From UBA5239 sp031548025 (GTDB lineage: Bacteria > Verrucomicrobiota > Lentisphaeria > Victivallales > Victivallaceae), in contig JAVBRM010000011.1 in assembly GCA_031548025.1 (NCBI GenBank), forward strand, positions 111,021 to 175,020: 64,000 bases of DNA, in the 5' to 3' direction. Positions 9,104 to 17,539 of the stretch are shown here, one piece after another. How positions within the stretch are numbered: the first letter of the stretch is position 1; each line of letters opens with the position of its first letter. The notes under the pieces were generated by a model. The model made no database searches, was not told where the DNA came from, and saw nothing but the letters and a program-made list of their open reading frames with translations. Made by a program: the position numbers and the translations under genes.

Positions 9104-9982
9104 TTATTTTATTATCCGGAACTTGGTGGGCATGGATTTTTTCTGAAGGTTATTGGGGATTCCGAGGCTTCTGGCATACTCCAGGGGCGTCATCCCGGCA
9201 ACACGTTTGAACAGGCGGAAAAAAGATCTCGCCTCACAACCGATCGCAAAAGCAATCTCATTCAACGAAAGGTCGCCTTTCTGGAGAAAAATCTTAGCCG
9301 CCTCCACCCGGTAAATCTGTATCGTCTGCGAAAAACTTCGCCCGATTTCATTCTTGAAAATCAAATACAAACTGGAATCGCTGACCCCCAGGGAACGCGC
9401 CAACTCATGAGATTTAAGAGATTTATAGTTCCGGCTGATGATATCGAGCGCTTTCTGAGCCAGCGAGCTTTGGGCATTGCCAAGGTTGGCCGGCGGCGAC
9501 ATGCTGGGGGCAACCCCTTTTTGCCGGCGGATCAGGGAAATCAGGAAAATCGTCAGTTCACAGGCGCTCATACTCGGACAATATTCCATCTGCATGATGC
9601 TTTCTTCCCGCAACCGGTTCATGGCACGATGTTCATGGCGGTCCAGCGGCAGGACTTTTTCGGTGATACTGCCCGGTAATTTCCCGGAGAACATCACGTT
9701 CAGATAATTCATCGGTATCTTTTCGAGATTGAACAGGCGGTGGAAGACGCACCCTTTAAGCAAAATACATTCCCCCTGCCGGAGTTGGAATTTCCGGTCG
9801 CTGTATTCCAGATTCAATATGCCGTAATCGACATAGATCAATTCATATTCATGCCGCGGATGAAAATGTTTGCCCGACGACACATTCCCCAGATAACTGG
9901 TATGACGGATATAGCGGATACTGGTCACCAGTTGGGGAGAAAAACGGAAGTTCTTGCCCGGTTTCCATAAGCTGTTTAACAT
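9104..9982 (-). CDS. AraC family transcriptional regulator (divergent from cassette B)
   Basis: One-component regulator of 292 residues. N-terminal cupin sensing domain (~35-115, HFHPRHEYELIYVDYG) and C-terminal double HTH (SHELARSLGVSDSSLYLIFK; IGCEARSFFRLFKRVAGMT). The ATG at 9982 is preferred because the longer open frame to 10042 would run through the operator and promoter of the divergent DUF4838 gene, and because the homologue at 2451 starts a similar distance before PQLVT. No strong ribosome site is seen for any start. It probably activates cassette B through the 21-bp-spaced repeat at 9989-10025. Confidence 0.88.
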   Translation of the reverse strand: MLNSLWKPGKNFRFSPQLVTSIRYIRHTSYLGNVSSGKHFHPRHEYELIYVDYGILNLEYSDRKFQLRQGECILLKGCVFHRLFNLEKIPMNYLNVMFSGKLPGSITEKVLPLDRHEHRAMNRLREESIMQMEYCPSMSACELTIFLISLIRRQKGVAPSMSPPANLGNAQSSLAQKALDIISRNYKSLKSHELARSLGVSDSSLYLIFKNEIGRSFSQTIQIYRVEAAKIFLQKGDLSLNEIAFAIGCEARSFFRLFKRVAGMTPLEYARSLGIPNNLQKKSMPTKFRIIK

Positions 9983-9988
9983 TTTTGA

Positions 9989-10025
9989 TGATTCGGTCAT
10001 TAATTTTAATGATTTGGTCATTGAT
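9989..10025 (+). promoter_or_regulatory. Candidate AraC-type operator: two 16-bp direct repeats, 21-bp period
   Basis: TGATTCGGTCATTAAT (9989-10004) and TGATTTGGTCATTGAT (10010-10025) match at 14 of 16 positions and start exactly 21 bp apart, two helical turns. The downstream copy overlaps the -35 box of the promoter at 10021-10049. This is the geometry of classical AraC-type activator half-sites, and the AraC gene starts 7 bp away. Confidence 0.65.
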
Positions 10026-10049
10026 AAATATAGTGATTCCAATTATAAT
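10021..10049 (+). promoter_or_regulatory. Sigma70-type promoter of cassette B
   Basis: TTGATA (10021-10026), 17-bp spacer, TATAAT (10044-10049). Predicted transcription start is about 10056, giving a leader of about 20 nt before the ATG at 10075 (AGGAG at 10065-10069). Confidence 0.65.
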
Positions 10050-10074
10050 TACAAGTAAGCTAACAGGAGATAAA

Positions 10075-12672
10075 ATGAAAATAAATAAATTCTTCGAAAT
10101 CGCTGTAATCATACTGTTGTTTTCATGTTGCATGGCAGATGACATCGTATTGGGGTTGAATGGCAGAACGAAACATCAGATTGTGGTGCCGGATGTCTAT
10201 GCCAATGAAGCCGCCAAAGAGTCCGTGGAGCGCGCCGCCAAGTTGATACAGGAGCTTTTTGCCGCCAACAAGATCGAACTGGAAACAGTCCGGGAATCCG
10301 CTAGAGACCCAAAGAAAAACGGAATCTATCTGGGGGCAACCAAATTCGCCGCCCAAAACGGAGTGGATGCAACAAACTTGAAAGAATGGCGAAATATTCA
10401 TAAAGCCGTCGGTAAGAATGTGATTATCGCGGGCAATGACCGTCCCGACCCGATTCCGGAACAGGAGCCACCCGCCTGGGCGAACGGTCTGACCAAAAGT
10501 AACTTCAAGTATCGCTACCCCTATCTGGCGACATTGTACAGTACGGCCGAATTTCTATACCGTTACGCGGGAGCGCGCTATCTGAAACCGGGAGCGGACG
10601 GCATTGTTTTTCTGCCCAAATCGATCATCTCGGTGCCGGAGCGGCTCAATTCCGAACAGGAGCCATTTCTTCTGGAACACGCCTGGACGCGAAAGTTCCC
10701 GAAAGATGCCGGTATTTTTGAATATGCCAACCATGCCATTCGTCCACAACGGTTGATGCGAACCGCCCATCTTCATTCCGACGCTTTCACTCCGGCGTTA
10801 CTGAAAGAGCATCCGGAATGGCGGGCCATGTTAGCCAACGGCGTCAGGACCCAGACGCGTCATCTCTGCTACTCAAATCCGGAAGTTATCGAAACAATTT
10901 ACGCATACCTGCTGAAAAGCTTTGACGCCGGATTCGACATCGTGGAAGTAACCCAGCCAGACGGTTTCGTACCTTGTGCCTGCCGGGAATGTTACAATCA
11001 ATTCGGAGTCTCGCCAACCGCCAAAAGTGAAGACGGCTATGCATGGCTGAAGGATCCAGCCTGGGGAGAAAAACTCTGGCATATCCATAAACAAATGGCG
11101 GAACGACTGACCAAAGACCGCCCCGGCAAAAAAATGATGTGTCTGGCCTATAGCATAACCGGCTTACCACCCAAAACCATCGGCAAGCTGCCGGAAAATA
11201 TCGTCGTGGAAATATGCAATGAAGACACCATTCCGGATTGGGAGGCATATGCGAAAAACGTCCCCGGCGGATTCGGGCGTTATACTTACTGGTGGGGAAA
11301 TTACGACCTCATGGGAAATTTTCCCCGCAACACCATTGCGCAGTTCCAGAACAACGCGGATATTTGCCGGAAATTGAATTTGCGCTATACGACTCATGAT
11401 TTTCCGCCGCAAACCGGCCTTTATGGCCTGGAAGGCCCGATGATCTACGTGTTTCTCCGCCTCGGAATTTCACCCGATCATAAAAATGCGGATCAACTTT
11501 ACAACGAATATCTGGAGGCGGCTTTCCAGGAAGCGGAAACGCCGATGCGCCGCTTTTTCAACCGCCTGACACTTTCGCTGGACTGGTATGCCGTCTCCCG
11601 CAAGCAAATACGCAAAACCCGTGAAGGAGTCATCCGCATGTTGAACATCATGTACACCCCGGAGACTATCAATCTGCTGGAAAGCGAGCTGGCCCGCGCC
11701 GAAACAACAGCGGTTTCCGAGGGAGTCAAAAACCGGATAGCCGCGGTGCGCGGCGAATTCGACCTGCTAAAAGCTGCGGTAAATGTCTGCTTCACCTATC
11801 AGAATTACCTCAAAAATAAAGATCAGGCCTCACTGCTACAACTGCTTGACGCCGTCGACACCAACCGGGAACAGGAAAAAGCTTTCCTGGCCCGAAAAAA
11901 TACCCCGTACAACCCCAGCAATCTGCGCTCGCAAGCAATGATGAATCCCCGCAATCTTTTCAGCATTTCCCCGTTCAACTGGGACACCGCCAAAATGCGC
12001 ACGACAGGCTTTGACAGCAAAGTCTACCGGACCAAAGCGGTCTTTACGGAAAAAGCCCCCGCTCTGAACTCTCCGGAATGGAATAAAATTCCCGCCGAGA
12101 CGCTGATTCCCGCCGGAACCACCTGGGGTGAAACAACACCGCTGATATCCGAAACATCATTCAGAGTAATGTACGACCAGAACCATCTTTATATCCGGGT
12201 GAGCGGCACACAGGAACCGGAGCTGAATCAATTCAAAGTTCGCGGTAATAACGCCGACCTCTGGACGCAGGAAAGCATCAGTTTTCAACTGTCACCGAAG
12301 CTGGACAAAGCGCAGTATTACTATTTCGCCTACGATCCGGTTCAAAATTCCTATTGCAGCGCCGAACACGGCTTTATCACCGATCCCCTCGACCCGCGTT
12401 TCGGCTGGAACGACTGGACCTGGCGGGGCGACTGGAAATATGAATCCAAAATCGGCGGCGGACACTGGGAATCAATGGCGGTAATTCCGTTCAAAACCAT
12501 CAAAACCACCATGCCCGGCAAAGGAAACATATGGTATTTCAATCTCGGCCGGGCACATTTTTCACCGAAGATCAACAATCGCCGGCAGCGGGAACTGGCC
12601 GGCTGGAACGGTTACGTAGTCCCGTCGCAAGTCATGGGGGACGCCCAATTGGGCGAACTGGTATTCGAATAA
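10075..12672 (+). CDS. DUF4838 glycosidase-like protein (cassette B)
   Basis: Exported protein of about 866 residues. The N-terminus MKINKFFEIAVIILLFSCC could be a lipoprotein signal (L-F-S-C) or an ordinary signal peptide. Then come a GH67-N-like domain (to ~115), a DUF4838 domain (~130-560) and a C-terminal CBM9-like domain (~670-866; SISFQLSPKLDKAQYYYFAY). It carries QPDGFVPCACRECYNQFG, the C-x-C-x2-C pattern also found in the protein at 15231 but not in cassettes A and C. The start at 10075 is set by AGGAG 5 nt upstream and by the promoter; an upstream in-frame start at 9985 would precede the promoter. First gene of cassette B. Confidence 0.87.
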   Translation: MKINKFFEIAVIILLFSCCMADDIVLGLNGRTKHQIVVPDVYANEAAKESVERAAKLIQELFAANKIELETVRESARDPKKNGIYLGATKFAAQNGVDATNLKEWRNIHKAVGKNVIIAGNDRPDPIPEQEPPAWANGLTKSNFKYRYPYLATLYSTAEFLYRYAGARYLKPGADGIVFLPKSIISVPERLNSEQEPFLLEHAWTRKFPKDAGIFEYANHAIRPQRLMRTAHLHSDAFTPALLKEHPEWRAMLANGVRTQTRHLCYSNPEVIETIYAYLLKSFDAGFDIVEVTQPDGFVPCACRECYNQFGVSPTAKSEDGYAWLKDPAWGEKLWHIHKQMAERLTKDRPGKKMMCLAYSITGLPPKTIGKLPENIVVEICNEDTIPDWEAYAKNVPGGFGRYTYWWGNYDLMGNFPRNTIAQFQNNADICRKLNLRYTTHDFPPQTGLYGLEGPMIYVFLRLGISPDHKNADQLYNEYLEAAFQEAETPMRRFFNRLTLSLDWYAVSRKQIRKTREGVIRMLNIMYTPETINLLESELARAETTAVSEGVKNRIAAVRGEFDLLKAAVNVCFTYQNYLKNKDQASLLQLLDAVDTNREQEKAFLARKNTPYNPSNLRSQAMMNPRNLFSISPFNWDTAKMRTTGFDSKVYRTKAVFTEKAPALNSPEWNKIPAETLIPAGTTWGETTPLISETSFRVMYDQNHLYIRVSGTQEPELNQFKVRGNNADLWTQESISFQLSPKLDKAQYYYFAYDPVQNSYCSAEHGFITDPLDPRFGWNDWTWRGDWKYESKIGGGHWESMAVIPFKTIKTTMPGKGNIWYFNLGRAHFSPKINNRRQRELAGWNGYVVPSQVMGDAQLGELVFE

Positions 12673-12690
12673 TAACTCAAGAGGGGCAGT

Positions 12691-13554
12691 ATGAAGATAA
12701 CCAATATTATTTGCGGCCTCGCGGTAGGACTCATCATCCCGCTACAGGCGGTCAATCTCAGCGGTTACCGCCAGGCCCGGGAACTGGAAAAGGAAAAGCG
12801 CTATGACGAAGCCATCGCCATCTATGAAAAGATGAGCGACGCTTTCATTGATGAAAAAGATGACCAGCGCTGCATGGAACTGGCCATCGCCGCTGCCAGA
12901 GCCAAGAAAGACCCCGCCGCCATGCAGCGGCTCGCCGCAAGGATCAAAAGTCCGATTCGCCGGGCTTATGTTCTGATGGGAATGATGAAACCGGCGGAAA
13001 TCATCGAAAAATTCAAAAACACAGATCTGGAGTCCTGGCCGGAGGACATTCGTAAAGTCGCGCTTTTCCGGCGTGGGATGGCTTACCGGGAGCTGAAAAA
13101 TTACGATAAGGCACTCACGGACTTGCTCGCCGCCGACCACACCCCCGGCGGCCAACAAGCCCAGCAAATCGCTATCCCCGCCTATATCGCGGCCATCTAC
13201 CGGACGCAATTGAAGAATACAGCCAAAGCGGAAGAATACTACCGCAAAGCCCTGGCCGCGGGCAAGGCGGATTTCGCAATCCGCTGCGGAGCGGTGATCG
13301 AGTTCTCAAACATGCTCATCGGGCAAAAGCGGGCAGCGGAAGCAGTGGAGTTGTTCGCCCCGGTGGAACGTCTCGAAAAAACCTCATTCCATGCTTTCGA
13401 GCGTATGAATCGGGCCTATGCCGCCGCTCTGATCGCCGCCGGCAAAAAAGTGGAAGCTATGAAAGTCCTCGAGCGCCTCCTCAATGCCGCCCCCGAAAAA
13501 CAAAAAGCCGTGTATCAAAAACAAATCGATCAATTAACCGAAGAACTACTTTAA
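12691..13554 (+). CDS. Secreted TPR protein (cassette B)
   Basis: Exported tetratricopeptide-like protein of 287 residues with a signal peptide (MKITNIICGLAVGLIIPLQA) and repeated helix pairs (ARELEKEKRYDEAIAIYEKM; GMAYRELKNYDKALTDLLAA; AEEYYRKALAAGKADFAIRC). DLESWPEDIRKVALFRRGM aligns with the E-x-W-P segment of the TPR proteins of cassettes A and C. It starts 18 bp after the DUF4838 stop, with GAGGGG upstream, in one operon with the following pseudopilin. Confidence 0.82.
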   Translation: MKITNIICGLAVGLIIPLQAVNLSGYRQARELEKEKRYDEAIAIYEKMSDAFIDEKDDQRCMELAIAAARAKKDPAAMQRLAARIKSPIRRAYVLMGMMKPAEIIEKFKNTDLESWPEDIRKVALFRRGMAYRELKNYDKALTDLLAADHTPGGQQAQQIAIPAYIAAIYRTQLKNTAKAEEYYRKALAAGKADFAIRCGAVIEFSNMLIGQKRAAEAVELFAPVERLEKTSFHAFERMNRAYAAALIAAGKKVEAMKVLERLLNAAPEKQKAVYQKQIDQLTEELL

Positions 13555-13569
13555 GGGGTTGGAAATATA

Positions 13570-14205
13570 ATGAAAAAATTTACTCTCGTTGAACTCCTCG
13601 TCGTGATCGCGATCATTGCGATTTTAGCCGCATTGCTGCTGCCGGCAATAAATAAAGCCCGGAACAAAGGCAGACAAATCAAATGTGTCAGCAATTTCAA
13701 GCAGATCGCTCTCGGCATGGCGTTTTATATTGACATCAGCAGGGATTATCTGCCGCCTTCCCGTAATTATTCCACCATCACTCCGGCAATCTATCCGAGC
13801 ACCAGTACCCATTACCAACATGGCGTGATTTTCCACTGCGCATACTGCGGATTGGTTCCCGAAGTATTGAATGATACAGTCGCTATCGGAGTGCGAACTT
13901 CCAAATATGCCTGTCCCGCGGCTGCCCAATTCACGACAACCAATGCTTACAGCATCGGCGGTAATTACACATTGCGCTTGACCATGCTGCACATGAGCAA
14001 AATCATCAGTCCGAGCCGGCTTGTTTATATGGGGGATACCTCCTATAACGGGGAAGTGGGCGACAGTTATGTTATTTCTCCTGCCCGGGCCGGGCTACGC
14101 CACGAAGGCGGCGGAACCTATCTTTTCTTCGACGGCCATGCCGTCGTCATCAAAAAATCGGAAATGCCTGATACCACCGCTAGTTTCTGGGACAACATTA
14201 ATTAA
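13570..14205 (+). CDS. Type II pseudopilin-like protein (cassette B)
   Basis: Prepilin-type protein of 211 residues: MKKFTLVELLVVIAIIAIL, hydrophobic helix to LLLPAINKAR, then a periplasmic globular domain. K takes the place of the -1 glycine. A perfect H-x9-DG element (HEGGGTYLFFDG) precedes a C-terminus ending TASFWDNIN, related to the PFWSN and PFWVN endings of the cassette A and C pilins. Third gene of cassette B, 15 bp after the TPR gene. Confidence 0.87.
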   Translation: MKKFTLVELLVVIAIIAILAALLLPAINKARNKGRQIKCVSNFKQIALGMAFYIDISRDYLPPSRNYSTITPAIYPSTSTHYQHGVIFHCAYCGLVPEVLNDTVAIGVRTSKYACPAAAQFTTTNAYSIGGNYTLRLTMLHMSKIISPSRLVYMGDTSYNGEVGDSYVISPARAGLRHEGGGTYLFFDGHAVVIKKSEMPDTTASFWDNIN

Positions 14206-14245
14206 TACAATTCAAATATTAATCAAATCAATAAAAAGGTGTTTT

Positions 14246-15091
14246 ATGAACAAAAAAATCTTGGCGATTGGGGCTCATGCCGATGACATTGAATTGAACA
14301 TGTGCGGGGCGATTCTGAAATATTTGGCGGCGGGGTATTCGCTTACTTATGTGATGAGTACCAACAATATGTCAGGCAGATATTCCTACATCGATGCGGA
14401 CGGACGGATAGCATCCCGGGAAATCGTGCCGGAAGAAGAAATGATCGTCCGCAAGCAGGAAGCCGAAACAGCCGCCCGAACCATGGGAACCGTGCCGGTT
14501 CATCTTGATTTCGCGCAACGGCATTATACCGGCAAAAACGGCGAGCGATGCGAAATCAATTACGGTGTGCCGCGTCCGGAATTCATGCCGGAAGATCTGC
14601 CGTCCATCCTGACCGCGCATGAAAACGAAAAGGCGATCAGGCGCGTCATGGAGATTATCTTGGAATGCAACCCGGAAGTCATCATTACCCATGGACTGGC
14701 CGATCCCAATATCGAACATATCTGCACCGGTTTTCTGACCATAAAGGCGCGGCAGAAAGCCATGGAATCCGGTTATGACGGAACGCTGATTTTCAGCATG
14801 ACTCCGGCCCCGGCGGGACTGGCCCCGTTTTATGACCGTTATGACACATTTATCGATACAACGGGTTTCATGGACCAGAAAATAGACGCAGTCCGCCACC
14901 ACGCCAGCCAGAAACCCCGTCCGGAAATCCTTGATCTCCGGGATTATGCAGAGGGTGCCCGCTGCGGCTGCGAAATCGCTGAACCTTATATCTTAGGGGG
15001 CTTCGGAAAATACCGCACAGGCGCGTTCACTGTGGAACTGCTGAAAAACCATCTCTATTGCAGGAATAATTTTCAACGCATGTTCTTATAA
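14246..15091 (+). CDS. PIG-L family N-acetylglucosaminyl deacetylase-like protein
   Basis: Cytoplasmic zinc-dependent LmbE/PIG-L fold protein of 281 residues. The metal motif reads AHADDIE (H11, D13, D14), where the family consensus is AHPDD, so the proline is replaced by alanine. A second ligand region is THGLADPNIEH and a late VRHHASQ is present. Likely removes an acetyl group from an amino sugar or conjugate. The ATG at 14246 is chosen because AAAAAGGTG lies just upstream and the longer frame overlaps the pilin gene. It follows cassette B by 40 bp and may process the released sugar. Confidence 0.85.
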   Translation: MNKKILAIGAHADDIELNMCGAILKYLAAGYSLTYVMSTNNMSGRYSYIDADGRIASREIVPEEEMIVRKQEAETAARTMGTVPVHLDFAQRHYTGKNGERCEINYGVPRPEFMPEDLPSILTAHENEKAIRRVMEIILECNPEVIITHGLADPNIEHICTGFLTIKARQKAMESGYDGTLIFSMTPAPAGLAPFYDRYDTFIDTTGFMDQKIDAVRHHASQKPRPEILDLRDYAEGARCGCEIAEPYILGGFGKYRTGAFTVELLKNHLYCRNNFQRMFL

Positions 15092-15230
15092 GCTCCGATT
15101 AAGCTCATTAGAAAATACTTTGACAGAGTCCTTCGCTTAAAAATCATCAAGAAAACCCTCTCAAGTACTGGACAAAGCCCGGTCATGGCTGTAGTTTATA
15201 GAAATAATCTACTGAATTATGGTGAATTTT

Positions 15231-17423
15231 ATGCTGAAGAAAATGTTTCTGCTGTCGGTATTCCTACTGACGGCCTTGTCAGTTCCGGCTGATCAAATCA
15301 TTGAGGAAAGAGTAAGTTACCGGATTATTCTGCCGGATAATCCGTCGCCGGTGGTGAAATTCGCCGGCGATGAGCTCAAATATTATCTTGGAAAAATGTA
15401 TAATGCTCCGGAACCGAACCCGACGCAGATCAATTTTTTGGTCGGTTTTCCGTCGGTGGCGGTGGAGACCGGATTTACCGGCTTGCCGGCGCTCGACCAA
15501 TTTCCCGGCGGCTTCGGGGTTTTCCGGCGCGGCAATTCGATTCTGATGTATGGGTTCGACGACGCGGTTAACCCGCTGAGCACGCGCGGACGCACCGGTA
15601 CTATACTCAGCGTGTATTATTTCCTCCAGAAATACGCGGGAGTGGCGTTTTTCGCTCCCGGCGAACACGGGGTTATCATTCCCCGCAATCCGGTGATTAC
15701 ACTCCAGGAGGGCAATGACTTGCCGGAACCGTCTTTTGAAGTACGCGGTTTCAGTCTGGCCACCAAGGAATTCCCCCAGGCCGAGATGGTGAAGTTCTTC
15801 AAACAGCGTTTGTGCAATATCCCGGAATGGGCGATGCTTCAGCACTATTACATGTTTCTCGACAAATGGCCGAAGCGCTTCTGGGACACCAAACCGGAAT
15901 TGTTTGCGATACACAACGGCAAACGTTTCACCGGTTCCTATCCCAATCATTTCCCTTGCCTGAGCAATCCCGAGGTTTTTTCGATCGTCTGTTCCGACCT
16001 GATCGAAGCCATCAACAAAGACCCAAAAATCACCAACATCCGGCTTTTCAGCGACGCCCCCTATAAACGCTGTGAATGCGAGCTGTGCCAAAAAGCTCCG
16101 GAGGCCAAATATATCAAAGATGGCAACAACAGCGAGGAGATTTACAGTTTCCTCGACCGCGTCGCCGCCGTCATCCACCAGACCCGCCCCGATATGGTTT
16201 TTATGACGCAAACCAAAGGGCAATCCTACAACCATCCGCCGCAAACCCGCAAGATATCCCCGAACATTGTGGTGGAAATCCTGACAAGCCGCCCGGCAGT
16301 CAGAGACTACTCCCCATATCTGGCGCAGTGCGAGGAATGGCGCAAGGCCGGGATCCGAACCCTGATCAAGAGTTATCCGCGCTATCCCGCGTGGAAAAAG
16401 TATCCGATCATGAATCCGCTTTTCACGGTGAATTACTTTAAGCAATTTCAGGGCAAAACTCTCGGCGAAAAATCTTCCGACCTGATCAGCGGGCTCCCTT
16501 ACTCCTTTGCCGCGATGAACTGCTATGTCCAATCCCGGATTCTTTTCGATGCCGGACTGGATGGCAAAGCGCTGGTTGCCGAATTCTGCGCCGCCGCCTA
16601 CCCCGGCGCGGAAAAAGAAATGTGCCGTTTCTACGAAATCATGGAAACGCTGCTCGGCAACAACCAGGTCTGGTCCGATCCCCTGTTGACGGCATACCCG
16701 TTCGACAAACTGCAGGAACCCATCGAATTACTGGCGCAAGCCAAAACCAAAGCGCCCAATTCCTATTGGCTGGATGCGCTGATCCGCGATTTCGCGGTAT
16801 TTACCGGCGAAGTGGAGCTGCGGCAGGGTGAAATCGCCGCGTTCCGGGCCACGCAAGATCAATACAAAGCCTTGAAAGTGCCGGCGGCTCCCGCCTCGAA
16901 CACCATCAAGCTGAGCCCGGCGAAAGTTTACGATGATTTCCAGAAATCGGAAGTTTCATTGTCGACCAACAATGACTCCCTGGTGCTCAAATTCACAGCC
17001 GACGAAAATCAACCCGACAAGATCGTGGCCAAATGCAACGAGGATCATCAGGGTTCAATGTGGAGCGATGATTCTTTCGAGATCATGTTTACTTCTCCGG
17101 AAAACCAGTATCCGTATTACCAGATCATCGTCAACAGCAACGGCAAGTACCGCGTTATCTACCGCGAGAAGCCGGGCCAGATGACTGAGCAGACGGACAT
17201 AACCTTGAAGGTCTCGGCCGGAATCGCCGGAAACGGCTGGCATGCCACTGTTGAAATACCGCTGAGCAAAGTAGCCAACGCCATCAAAGAACGCCGGGCT
17301 CGCTTCGGAGTGTTCCGCAACCGCCTGCCCGGAGACCGAAATAATGCACAGAGCTCGGGTGTCCGCCTCTCCGGCACCAGTTACCACGAACACAGCGACT
17401 ACTCAACACTCGAACTGGAATAA
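15231..17423 (+). CDS. DUF4838 glycosidase-like protein, stand-alone
   Basis: Exported protein of 730 residues: signal peptide (MLKKMFLLSVFLLTALSVPA), N-terminal GH67-N-like domain (~25-140), DUF4838 region (~160-520) with FSDAPYKRCECELCQKA (C-x-C-x2-C), and a C-terminal CBM9-like sandwich (~565-730; DDSFEIMFTSPENQYPYYQI). Start 15231 is preferred to 15219 because GGTGA (15221-15225) is correctly spaced only for it. Unlike the other three DUF4838 genes it has no pseudopilin or TPR neighbour. No convincing promoter is seen in the 139 bp upstream. Confidence 0.85.
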   Translation: MLKKMFLLSVFLLTALSVPADQIIEERVSYRIILPDNPSPVVKFAGDELKYYLGKMYNAPEPNPTQINFLVGFPSVAVETGFTGLPALDQFPGGFGVFRRGNSILMYGFDDAVNPLSTRGRTGTILSVYYFLQKYAGVAFFAPGEHGVIIPRNPVITLQEGNDLPEPSFEVRGFSLATKEFPQAEMVKFFKQRLCNIPEWAMLQHYYMFLDKWPKRFWDTKPELFAIHNGKRFTGSYPNHFPCLSNPEVFSIVCSDLIEAINKDPKITNIRLFSDAPYKRCECELCQKAPEAKYIKDGNNSEEIYSFLDRVAAVIHQTRPDMVFMTQTKGQSYNHPPQTRKISPNIVVEILTSRPAVRDYSPYLAQCEEWRKAGIRTLIKSYPRYPAWKKYPIMNPLFTVNYFKQFQGKTLGEKSSDLISGLPYSFAAMNCYVQSRILFDAGLDGKALVAEFCAAAYPGAEKEMCRFYEIMETLLGNNQVWSDPLLTAYPFDKLQEPIELLAQAKTKAPNSYWLDALIRDFAVFTGEVELRQGEIAAFRATQDQYKALKVPAAPASNTIKLSPAKVYDDFQKSEVSLSTNNDSLVLKFTADENQPDKIVAKCNEDHQGSMWSDDSFEIMFTSPENQYPYYQIIVNSNGKYRVIYREKPGQMTEQTDITLKVSAGIAGNGWHATVEIPLSKVANAIKERRARFGVFRNRLPGDRNNAQSSGVRLSGTSYHEHSDYSTLELE

Positions 17424-17461
17424 CCATGTAATTTCCCTTTGAACAAAAAGCACAAAAGATG

Positions 17462-17516
17462 TAACCGGGAATTTGACATTTAACCGCACATGGGTTAAGT
17501 TATCAATATCCGGTTA
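17462..17516 (+). promoter_or_regulatory. Nested palindromic operator over the AbiE-like promoter
   Basis: Four related half-sites share one centre of symmetry (17489): TAACCGG (17462-17468) pairs with CCGGTTA (17510-17516), and TTAACC (17480-17485) pairs with GGTTAA (17493-17498). A consensus -35 TTGACA (17473-17478), with a weak TAAGTT at 17 bp, lies inside the palindrome. This would suit autorepression by the HTH protein encoded at 17540, as AbiEi antitoxins are known to do. Confidence 0.5.
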
Positions 17517-17539
17517 TAAGTTTAAGGCGATATCTCTTT

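Noticed and set aside
15120..15148. TTGACA at 15120 as promoter of the DUF4838 gene at 15231
   Set aside because: No acceptable -10 box at 16-18 bp; the later TTTATA is badly spaced from any -35.
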